Shown here piece after piece: positions 41,676-49,133 of a stretch of 64,000 nucleotides of DNA. Source of the DNA: Mangrovimicrobium sp033283385 (GTDB lineage: Bacteria; Pseudomonadota; Gammaproteobacteria; Pseudomonadales; Halieaceae). Each line of letters opens with the position of its first letter. Position 1 is the first letter of the stretch. The notes beneath the pieces were generated by a model that did not search any database, was not told the origin of the DNA, and saw only the letters and a list, made by a program, of their open reading frames with translations. Location of the stretch: the NCBI GenBank assembly GCA_033283385.1, contig JAWMQQ010000003.1:1-64000 (forward strand). The letters are read 5' to 3'. A program made the translations under genes and the position numbers.

Positions 41676-42343
41676 GGGACGGAAGCGAGCTCCGACCGCA
41701 TGTCGGCGATGACGGCGGCGTAGTCGGGCTGGTTGAAGATCGCGGAGCCGGCGACGAAGGTATCGGCGCCGGCAGCAGCGATCTCGGCGATGTTCTTCGC
41801 CGAGACCCCGCCGTCGATCTCGAGGCGGATATCGAAGCCCGAAGCATCGATCAGGGCCCGCGCCTCGCGCAGCTTGTCCAGGGTGGCCGGGATGAAGGAC
41901 TGGCCGCCGAAGCCCGGGTTGACCGACATCAGGAGGATCATATCGACCTTGTCCATCACGTAGCGCAGCGCATCCAGCCCCGCCGCCGGGTTGAAGACCA
42001 GGCCCGACTTGCAGCCCGCGTCGCGGATCATCTGCAGGGAGCGGTCGACGTGGGTGGAGGCGTCCGGGTGGAAAGTGATGTAAGTGGCGCCGGCCTCGGC
42101 GAAATCGCCGATCAGGCGGTCCACGGGGGTGACCATCAGGTGCACGTCGATGGGGGCGGTGACACCGTGCTTGCGCAGCGCCTTGCAGACCATGGGGCCA
42201 ATGGTGAGGTTGGGGACGTAGTGGTTGTCCATCACGTCGAAGTGCACGACGTCCGCGCCCGCGGCCAGCACGTTGTCCACTTCCTCACCCAGGCGGGCGA
42301 AGTCGGCGGAGAGGATTGAGGGGGCGATGAAATAGTCGGCCAT
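41672..42343 (-). CDS. rpe: ribulose-phosphate 3-epimerase
   Basis: 223-aa TIM-barrel metal enzyme of the pentose phosphate pathway. N-terminal APSILSADFARLGEE, metal ligands in VVHFDVMDNHYVPN and HLMV, and C-terminal EIDGGVSAKNI. Starts far enough from murU (60-bp gap) to be cotranscribed with the rest of its strand or not. Its stop is supplied by repeat R8. Confidence 0.97.
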   Translation of the reverse strand: MADYFIAPSILSADFARLGEEVDNVLAAGADVVHFDVMDNHYVPNLTIGPMVCKALRKHGVTAPIDVHLMVTPVDRLIGDFAEAGATYITFHPDASTHVDRSLQMIRDAGCKSGLVFNPAAGLDALRYVMDKVDMILLMSVNPGFGGQSFIPATLDKLREARALIDASGFDIRLEIDGGVSAKNIAEIAAAGADTFVAGSAIFNQPDYAAVIADMRSELASVP

Positions 42344-42403
42344 GACGGCGCTCCGGTAACAGTGCAGGGCGTATTCTACCCGAGGGCTTCCCGGGGGACG
42401 AGG

Positions 42404-43087
42404 TCAGGGAGCCGCGCGCAGGCGGGTGTCCAGCGCGGCCAGGCGCTCCGGCGTACCGACATCCTCCCAGCGGCCGGGGTAGTGCTCACCGCCCAGCGTA
42501 CCGGCGGCGATACTCGCATCCAGCAGCGGCCGCAGCGCCAGCCTGCCCGGTGGCACGCCGGCGAAAAACGCCGGGGAGAACAGGCCGATACCGGCGTAGG
42601 TATAACCGGTCTCGTCCTCCGCGCGCACCTGCAGGCGGCCCGCGTCGTCAAGCTGGAAATCCCCCCGCGGGTGCTGTGGGGGGTTGCCCACCATGACAAG
42701 CCGGGCGCGCTCCCAGGCATGCAGGGTTTCCCCGCGCAAGCGGGCGAAGGGATAGTCGCACCAGACATCGCCGTTCACCACCAGGAAGGGTGCGTCGCCG
42801 AGCAGGGGCAGGGCCTGTACGATACCGCCGGCGGTTTCCAGCGGCGCCTCCTCACGGGAGTAGGCGATGCGCAGGCCCCAGCGGGCACCTTCGCCGCAGA
42901 AGGCTTCGATCTGCTCGCCGAGGTGTGACACGTTGATCACCAGCTCGGCAAAGCCCGCGGCGGCCAGCGCGCGCAGGTGGTACTCGATCAGCGGCATGCC
43001 GCCCGCCGCCAGCAGCGGCTTGGGCGTGTGGTCGGTGAGCGGGCGCATGCGCTCGCCGTAGCCCGCCGCGAGAATCATGGCCTTCAC
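42404..43087 (-). CDS. murU: N-acetylmuramate alpha-1-phosphate uridylyltransferase
   Basis: 227-aa nucleotidyltransferase that makes UDP-MurNAc from MurNAc-1-phosphate in the pseudomonad recycling bypass that confers fosfomycin tolerance. N-terminal MKAMILAAGYGERMRPLTDH and KPLLAAGGMPLIEYHL are the nucleotidyltransferase signatures; VNGDVWCDYPF holds the metal aspartate. Overlaps amgK by ATGA and lies next to lptD, exactly as in Pseudomonas, which favours MurU over a generic sugar nucleotidyltransferase. Confidence 0.92.
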   Translation of the reverse strand: MKAMILAAGYGERMRPLTDHTPKPLLAAGGMPLIEYHLRALAAAGFAELVINVSHLGEQIEAFCGEGARWGLRIAYSREEAPLETAGGIVQALPLLGDAPFLVVNGDVWCDYPFARLRGETLHAWERARLVMVGNPPQHPRGDFQLDDAGRLQVRAEDETGYTYAGIGLFSPAFFAGVPPGRLALRPLLDASIAAGTLGGEHYPGRWEDVGTPERLAALDTRLRAAP

Positions 43088-44112
43088 GCGCGACGGCTCC
43101 AGGGCTGCGCATCGACCAGCGGGCGCAGCTCGTCGCGGAACCAGTCGGCGAAGGCCGCGGCCGCAGGTATTTCACCCCGGTAGGAGGCGAGCGCCTCCTC
43201 CACGTAGGCGATCACCAGCGGCAGGTCGGCGAGGTAGCCGGGCTTGCCGTCGCGCAGGTAGAGCCGGGCGAAGGTCCCGAGCACCTTGAGATGCCGCTGC
43301 AGGCCCATCAGGTCGAACCAGCGCAGGAACTGCGCCTCGCCGACGCCGTCGAGCTGCCCTGCGGCCTGCGCGAGTCCCAGGTAGTCCAGCGCCCAGGACC
43401 GAACCTGTGCCGGCGGCCACTGGATGTAGCAATCGCGCAACAGGGAGACGAGGTCGTAGGTCGCGGGGCCGATGACCGCGTCCTGGAAGTCGATGACGCC
43501 GAGTGCGCCATCGGCCTGCGGCATCAGGTTGCGGCTGTGGAAATCCCGGTGCACCAGCACCTGCGGCTGGGCCAGCGCGCTGGCGACCAGCTCGTCGCAC
43601 AGCGCAGCCCACAGCTGCAGCTCCGCCGCGGATAGCGGGCGCTGCAGCAGGCGGCCGGCGAACCACTCGGGGAAGCGGCCCAGCTCCTCGCGCAGGAGGG
43701 CGTCGTCGTAGCGTGGCCAGCCCGGGTCGTCAGGGGCCAGCACCGCCAGCCGCTGCAGGATGGCGAACGCCTGCCGGTAGCTGCCGTCGACGCTGTCCGC
43801 GTCCAGTTCGCCCAGCAGCAGGCGGTCGCCGAGGTCGCCCAGCAGCAGGAAGCCCCGCTCCAGGTCCGCGGCGACCAGCGCGGGAACGCGGACGCCGCCG
43901 CGCTCCAGGGTTTCGCGCACGGCGAGGAAGGCGGCGTTCTTCTCGGTCGCCGGCGGCGCATCCACTGCGATATAGCTCTGCCGGCCCAGGCGCAGGCGGA
44001 AATAGCGCCGGGCACTGGCGTCGCCTGCCACCGCCCTGAGCTCCCCGCCGCTGGCGCCCAGGCAGGCGCAAGCCCAGTGCAGCAGTGCTTGCGGATGCGG
44101 ATTCGGGGGCAA
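43084..44112 (-). CDS. amgK: N-acetylmuramate/N-acetylglucosamine kinase
   Basis: 342-aa kinase of the aminoglycoside-phosphotransferase fold; phosphorylates MurNAc at the anomeric carbon for MurU. Catalytic loop VLVHRDFHSRNLM and metal motif GVIDFQDAVIGP are intact. The start is uncertain: a TTG at 44112 with AAAGAGGAG 6 nt upstream is preferred; an in-frame GTG lies a little further up. Divergent from lptD with about 100 bp between. Confidence 0.92.
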   Translation of the reverse strand: MPPNPHPQALLHWACACLGASGGELRAVAGDASARRYFRLRLGRQSYIAVDAPPATEKNAAFLAVRETLERGGVRVPALVAADLERGFLLLGDLGDRLLLGELDADSVDGSYRQAFAILQRLAVLAPDDPGWPRYDDALLREELGRFPEWFAGRLLQRPLSAAELQLWAALCDELVASALAQPQVLVHRDFHSRNLMPQADGALGVIDFQDAVIGPATYDLVSLLRDCYIQWPPAQVRSWALDYLGLAQAAGQLDGVGEAQFLRWFDLMGLQRHLKVLGTFARLYLRDGKPGYLADLPLVIAYVEEALASYRGEIPAAAAFADWFRDELRPLVDAQPWSRRA

Positions 44113-44218
44113 GGGAGTCTCCTCTTTCACTCGCGGCCTCGGCGGCCAAATTTTCCGGACAAGGGGCAGGGGATGCTTTAGAATCCGCCATTTATTTGTG
44201 AATAATACCCGACTGAGA

Positions 44219-46615
44219 ATGACCCGCAGTACCGTGCCCATCGCCGCGCGCAGCAAAATACGGCCTGTTTGCCTGGCTGTCGCACTGGCGCTGCAATCCC
44301 TTCCGGCGCCGGCACAGGATAGCAGCGGCGGCGAAGAGCCACACCCCCTCGACTGGGTAAACATGGACGAAGTCCCGCCGGCGCTGGTGACCCCGCGCTG
44401 CATCCACTGCGACGGCCGCTATATCGACCCGCTGGACGGCGCGGACCGCACGGTCTCCCCCGACGAGTCCGACATCGACGCCCGCTCGACCAGCTCCGAA
44501 CTGCGCGAAAACACCGTCGACTTCAGCGGCGGCGTCGAGGTCACCCAGGGTTATCGCCGGTTGCGCGCCGACACCGCAAAGCTCAACCGCGAGGAGCACT
44601 CGGCCGACCTGGAAGGCAATATCATGCTGCGCGAGCCGGGCCTGCTGCTGCTCGGTGACAAGGCGCACATCCAGTCCCAGTCCGGCGAGGCGGACATCAC
44701 CAATGCCGAATACGTCCTGCACCGGGAGCACATGCACGGCAACGCCGACCTGCTGCAGCGCGACAGCGAAGGGCTGCTGCACATCCACGACGGCCGCATC
44801 ACCTACTGCGCACCCGGCAACAACGACTGGTTCCTGCACGCAAAGGATATCAAGCTGGATATAGAGGAAGGTCTGGGCACGGCCCGCGACGCGCGCATCG
44901 AAGTGCGCGGCGTACCCGTGTTCTACTCGCCTTGGATGCAGTTCCCGCTGGACAACCGCCGCCGCACCGGATTCCTGTGGCCCGAATTCGGTTCCGATAC
45001 CAAGGGTGGCGTCGACATCTCGGTGCCGTTCTATTTCAACCTGGCCCCCAATTACGACCTGCTTTACGCCCCGCGCTACATCGAACAGCGCGGGCTGAGC
45101 CACGAGGCCACCGCGCGCTACCTCAACCCGCTGGTGGGCGCCTGGCAGGTGGGTGGCGCCTGGATGTCCGACGACTCCCAGTACGCCAGCGATTACCCCA
45201 GCGCGGACAGCCACGACCGCTGGCTGGGGATCGTGCGGCAGAACGGCCTGTTCAACCAGCGCTGGCGCTCGCGTATCGATTACAGCAAGGCCAGCGACGT
45301 CAACTACATGAAGGACCTGGACAACTCCAGCCTGGATTCGCGGCGCCGCACCGCCCTGCTGCAACTGGGCAGCCTGGACTACCTGGGCGACAAGTGGCTG
45401 GTGGCCATGGACGTGCAGCAGTTCCAGAGCCTGGCGGACGACATCAGCAACGACTACAAGAAGCTGCCCCAGATCACCGCCAACTACCGGCCGGACGGCA
45501 CGCCCTTCGAGATCTCGCCGATCCTGCTGACCCAGTACTCGATCTTCGAGAGCGACGACAACCGGGTGACCGGCTCGCGTATCTACTCCGAGGCCGGCGC
45601 CGGCTTTCCCATGCAGTGGTCCTATGGCTTCCTCACGCCCACGGTCAAGTACCGCTACCTGACCTACGACCTCAACGACCACCCGCGCTTTCCGGACAAC
45701 AACCCGGAAACCGGCGCGGCGATGGCCAAGATCGACAGCGGACTGTATTTCGACCGGCACACCAGTTTTGGCGACAAGGCCATGCTGCAGACACTGGAAC
45801 CGCGGCTGTTCTACCTGTATAGCCAGTACAAGGACCAGACCGACCAGCCCGACTTCGACAGCGCCGAGCTGACCTTCACCTACAACCAGCTGTTCCGGGA
45901 AACCCGCTTCTCCGGCCGCGACCGTATCGACGACGCCAACCAGGTGTCCATGGGCCTCACCACCCGCCTGATCGACGAGGAGGACGGCCGCGAGAAGTTC
46001 AACGCCAGCATCGGCCAGATCTTCTACCTGCGCGACCGCAAGGTGCGGTTGGCGCCGACCGCCGAGCCGCTGGACGAGAGCGGCTCGGAAATCGCCGGCG
46101 AACTGGGGTTTTTCCCCGCGCAGAGCTTCAGCCTTCGCACCTCGCTGGTGTGGGACCCTTACGAAGACCGCATGAACTCGGGCAACTTCATCGCCAGCTA
46201 CCTGCCGGGAGACGGCCGCATCTTCAATGTCGGCTACTCCTACCGCCGGCCGCTATCGACGCTCAACCCGGACCAGCCCGAGACCTCGCAGGCGAACCTG
46301 TCGACTTATCTGCCGCTGGACCGGAACTGGCGGCTGTTCGGTGCACTCAACTACTCGCTGGAGGCCAATACCAGCGTGGAAGATATGTTCGGGGTGGAAT
46401 ATGATAGCTGCTGCTGGAAAGTTCGCTTGCTGTACCTGCGCTACTACGATACCAAAAACAAGCCCGGTCTGATTCCGGATTTCAACGACCCCAATCTCCA
46501 GCGGGAAAAATCATTCCAGGTCCAGATCGTGCTGAAGGGCATGGGCGGTTTCGGCAACCGTGCCAGCGGCATCATGAGAGATATGATTCGAGGTTTCACT
46601 GACAGTGACTATTAA
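44219..46615 (+). CDS. lptD: LPS-assembly outer-membrane protein LptD
   Basis: About 798 aa; the beta-barrel/jellyroll translocon that inserts lipopolysaccharide into the outer leaflet with LptE. Signal peptide ends near LQSLPAPAQD. The N-terminal periplasmic OstA domain (about 90-230) includes FSGGVEVTQGYRRLRAD. Disulfide cysteines occur near the N-terminus (CIHCDG) and as the adjacent pair in YDSCCWKVRL. ATG at 44219 is preferred; a GTG at 44198 is in frame. Overlaps surA by 11 bp. Confidence 0.96.
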   Translation: MTRSTVPIAARSKIRPVCLAVALALQSLPAPAQDSSGGEEPHPLDWVNMDEVPPALVTPRCIHCDGRYIDPLDGADRTVSPDESDIDARSTSSELRENTVDFSGGVEVTQGYRRLRADTAKLNREEHSADLEGNIMLREPGLLLLGDKAHIQSQSGEADITNAEYVLHREHMHGNADLLQRDSEGLLHIHDGRITYCAPGNNDWFLHAKDIKLDIEEGLGTARDARIEVRGVPVFYSPWMQFPLDNRRRTGFLWPEFGSDTKGGVDISVPFYFNLAPNYDLLYAPRYIEQRGLSHEATARYLNPLVGAWQVGGAWMSDDSQYASDYPSADSHDRWLGIVRQNGLFNQRWRSRIDYSKASDVNYMKDLDNSSLDSRRRTALLQLGSLDYLGDKWLVAMDVQQFQSLADDISNDYKKLPQITANYRPDGTPFEISPILLTQYSIFESDDNRVTGSRIYSEAGAGFPMQWSYGFLTPTVKYRYLTYDLNDHPRFPDNNPETGAAMAKIDSGLYFDRHTSFGDKAMLQTLEPRLFYLYSQYKDQTDQPDFDSAELTFTYNQLFRETRFSGRDRIDDANQVSMGLTTRLIDEEDGREKFNASIGQIFYLRDRKVRLAPTAEPLDESGSEIAGELGFFPAQSFSLRTSLVWDPYEDRMNSGNFIASYLPGDGRIFNVGYSYRRPLSTLNPDQPETSQANLSTYLPLDRNWRLFGALNYSLEANTSVEDMFGVEYDSCCWKVRLLYLRYYDTKNKPGLIPDFNDPNLQREKSFQVQIVLKGMGGFGNRASGIMRDMIRGFTDSDY

Positions 46616-47885
46616 GCAAATCCTGTACTGCGCCTGCCTTGCCAGCCTGCTGCTGGCCGGCCTGCCGGCGCGGGCAGAGACCCAGATGCTCGACCAGGTC
46701 GTGGCGATCGTCGAGGACGACGTGATCATGGCCAGCGAGCTGAAAGAGCGGGTCGCCATGGTCAAGGGCAACCTGCAGGCCGCCGGCATGGAAATGCCGC
46801 CGGACGACCAGATCATCCGCGAGACCCTGGACCGACTGATCCTCGAGAGCATCGAGCTGCAGATGGGCCAGCGCGTCGGCGTGCGCATCACCGACGCCCA
46901 GCTCAACCAGGCGATGGAGGGCATCGCCGCCCAGAACAACCTCACACTCGACCAGTTCCGCGCCGAGCTGGAGAAGCAGGGCCGCTCCTACCGGGAAGCG
47001 CGGGAGGACATACGCCGGGAGATGATCATCCAGCGCGTCCAGCAGGGCAACGTCAACCAGCGCATCCAGATTACCGAGCAGGAAGTGGACAACTTCCTCG
47101 CCACCGAGGACGGCCAGAAGCTGGTACAGCCCGAGTACAACATTCTCCACGCCCTGCTGCCGGTCTCGCCGGACGCGCCGAAGGAAGAGGTGGAGAAAAG
47201 GCGCGCCTACGCCGAGCAGGTGCTGGCTGAAATCCGCGCCGGTACGCCCTTCGAGCAGGCCGTCGCCGCGCCCGGCCCCTACACCTTCTCCGGCGGCAGC
47301 CTGGGCTGGCGCAAGCTGGACGACCTGCCTTCGCTGTTCGCCGACATCGCTCCCAAGCTGGCCGTGGGCGAGACCTCCGACGTAGTGGAATCGGACAGCG
47401 GCTTCCACCTGATCAACCTCGCCGACAAGCGCGGCGGCGGCAACATGATGGTGGACCAGACCCGGGTGCGGCACATCCTGATCAAGCCCTCGGAGATCCT
47501 CACCGACGCCCAGGCGCGGGAAAAGGTCGTCCAGTTGCGCGACCGCGTGGAACAGGGCGAGGACTTCGGCGCGCTGGCGCGCCAGTACTCCGAGGATATC
47601 GGCTCCGCCCAGGAAGGCGGCGACCTCGGCTGGGTGATGCCTGGCCAGATGGTGCCGGAATTCGAGAAGGCCATGAACGACACTCCCGTGGGCCAGGTCT
47701 CCGAACCCGTGCACACCCAGTTCGGCTGGCACATCCTGCAGGTGGAGGACCGCCGCAAGGAAGACATGAGCAAGCAGGCCCAGCGCAACATGGCGATGAA
47801 CTACCTGCACAAGCGCAAGTACCAGGAAGAACTCGACGCCTGGCTGCGCCAGATCCGCGACGAAGCCTTCGTGGACATCAAGTAG
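46605..47885 (+). CDS. surA: periplasmic chaperone/peptidyl-prolyl isomerase SurA
   Basis: 426 aa with signal peptide ending GLPARA. N-terminal chaperone domain (AIVEDDVIMASELKERV), then two parvulin domains (about 175-275 and 285-385) with the repeats YNILHALLPVSPD and VRHILIKPSEI, and C-terminal helix. Assists folding of outer-membrane proteins, LptD being a known strong client. GTG start inside the lptD end; its TAG stop belongs to repeat R9. Confidence 0.96.
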   Translation: MTIKQILYCACLASLLLAGLPARAETQMLDQVVAIVEDDVIMASELKERVAMVKGNLQAAGMEMPPDDQIIRETLDRLILESIELQMGQRVGVRITDAQLNQAMEGIAAQNNLTLDQFRAELEKQGRSYREAREDIRREMIIQRVQQGNVNQRIQITEQEVDNFLATEDGQKLVQPEYNILHALLPVSPDAPKEEVEKRRAYAEQVLAEIRAGTPFEQAVAAPGPYTFSGGSLGWRKLDDLPSLFADIAPKLAVGETSDVVESDSGFHLINLADKRGGGNMMVDQTRVRHILIKPSEILTDAQAREKVVQLRDRVEQGEDFGALARQYSEDIGSAQEGGDLGWVMPGQMVPEFEKAMNDTPVGQVSEPVHTQFGWHILQVEDRRKEDMSKQAQRNMAMNYLHKRKYQEELDAWLRQIRDEAFVDIK

Positions 47886-47971
47886 GAGCGCACTCTGTGC
47901 GCGATACGGCGCTTGCGCCAGCATTTTTCGGGATCGCCCGGTACGCCGGCCCGTGCGTAGCAGGCTCCTAC
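47882..47971. repeat. GTAG-headed palindromic repeat array R9
   Basis: Direct head GTAGGAGCGCACTC at 47882 and inverse GCAGGCTCCTAC ending 47971, separated by a diverged middle. Located between the codirectional surA and pdxA; TAG at 47883-47885 ends surA and the inverse unit ends 13 bp before the pdxA start. Confidence 0.85.
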
Positions 47972-47984
47972 GGGGGTGGCTGAG

Positions 47985-48965
47985 ATGAGCATTCAGCGCA
48001 TCGCCATCACCCCCGGCGAGCCCGCCGGCATCGGCCCGGACCTCGTCGTCACCCTCGCCCAGCGCGACCGGGACGCGGAACTGGTCGCCATCGGCGACCC
48101 GCAACTGCTGCTCGATCGCGCCGCCGGGCTCGGCCTGCCCCTGGCAGTGCGCGAATTCGACCCGACCCTGCCACCGCAACCGCACCGGGCGGGCCAGCTC
48201 GCGGTCGCAAGCGTACCGCTGGCGGCGCCCTGCCTGCCGGGCAGCCTCAACCCCGACAACGCGCGCTACGTGGTGGAAACCCTGCACCGCGCGGTGGACG
48301 GCTGCATGTCCGGCGAATTCGCCGCCCTGGTCACCGCTCCCGTGCAGAAATCGGTGATCAACGATGCCGGCATCCCCTTCTCCGGCCACACCGAACTGCT
48401 GGCCGAGCGCACCGGCACGCCGCAGGTGGTGATGATGCTGGTCGCCGACAACCTGCGGGTCGCCCTGGCGACCACCCACCTGCCACTGCGGGCCGTGGCG
48501 GATGCCATTACCCCGGGCTTGCTGGAGCAGACCCTGGGCATCCTGAACCGCGACCTGCAGCAGCGCTTCGGCCTCGCCAGGCCGCGCATCGCGGTGCTGG
48601 GCCTGAATCCCCACGCCGGCGAGGGTGGACACCTCGGGCGGGAGGAGATCGAAACCATAACGCCCACCCTGCGGCGACTGGCGTCTGGCGGCATGCAAGT
48701 GCAGGGCCCGCTGCCCGCGGATACCGCCTTCAACCCCAAGGTACTGGACCACTGCGACGCGGTCTTCGCCATGTACCACGACCAGGGCCTGCCGGTATTG
48801 AAGTACGCAGGATTCGGCCACGCGGTAAACGTCACCCTGGGCTTGCCCATGGTGCGCACCTCGGTGGACCACGGCACGGCACTGGACCTCGCCGGCACCG
48901 GGAAAGCCGAGTCCGGCAGCCTGGAGGCGGCGCTGGCCCTCGCCATCCGCATGTCGTCGCCGTAG
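47985..48965 (+). CDS. pdxA: 4-hydroxythreonine-4-phosphate dehydrogenase
   Basis: 326-aa NAD-dependent enzyme of pyridoxal phosphate synthesis. N-terminal AITPGEPAGIGPD, metal histidines in FSGHTELLAERTG, LNPHAGEGG and FAMYHDQGLPVLKY. An in-frame GTG nine bases upstream is possible. lptD-surA-pdxA is conserved; the usual next genes rsmA-apaG-apaH are absent. The stop is from repeat R10. Confidence 0.97.
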   Translation: MSIQRIAITPGEPAGIGPDLVVTLAQRDRDAELVAIGDPQLLLDRAAGLGLPLAVREFDPTLPPQPHRAGQLAVASVPLAAPCLPGSLNPDNARYVVETLHRAVDGCMSGEFAALVTAPVQKSVINDAGIPFSGHTELLAERTGTPQVVMMLVADNLRVALATTHLPLRAVADAITPGLLEQTLGILNRDLQQRFGLARPRIAVLGLNPHAGEGGHLGREEIETITPTLRRLASGGMQVQGPLPADTAFNPKVLDHCDAVFAMYHDQGLPVLKYAGFGHAVNVTLGLPMVRTSVDHGTALDLAGTGKAESGSLEAALALAIRMSSP

Positions 48966-49059
48966 GAGCCTGCTACGCAGGCGATCCCCGAACCCGTACG
49001 CAGGAGCCTGCTATGCCCGAACGCGGACCGAGGCGATCGCCTGCGTAGCAGGCTCCTAC
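48962..49059. repeat. GTAG-headed palindromic repeat array R10
   Basis: Direct head GTAGGAGCCTGCTACGCAGG (48962), a degenerate direct GCAGGAGCCTGC near 49000 and inverse GCAGGCTCCTAC ending 49059. It marks the right-hand boundary of the repeat family: none is found in the following 15 kb. Confidence 0.9.
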
Positions 49060-49073
49060 ACCACGCGCCGCGG

Positions 49074-49102
49074 TTTACACTGCCTGCGGCCATCCCTAAA
49101 AT
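49074..49102 (+). promoter_or_regulatory. promoter of the glycan operon
   Basis: TTTACA (49074-49079), 17-bp spacer, TAAAAT (49097-49102), each 5/6 to the sigma-70 consensus, 31 bp before the start codon at 49134. It follows repeat R10 directly. Confidence 0.65.
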
Positions 49103-49133
49103 TAGCGGCTCATTTTTCGACCCAAAGCCCCTC

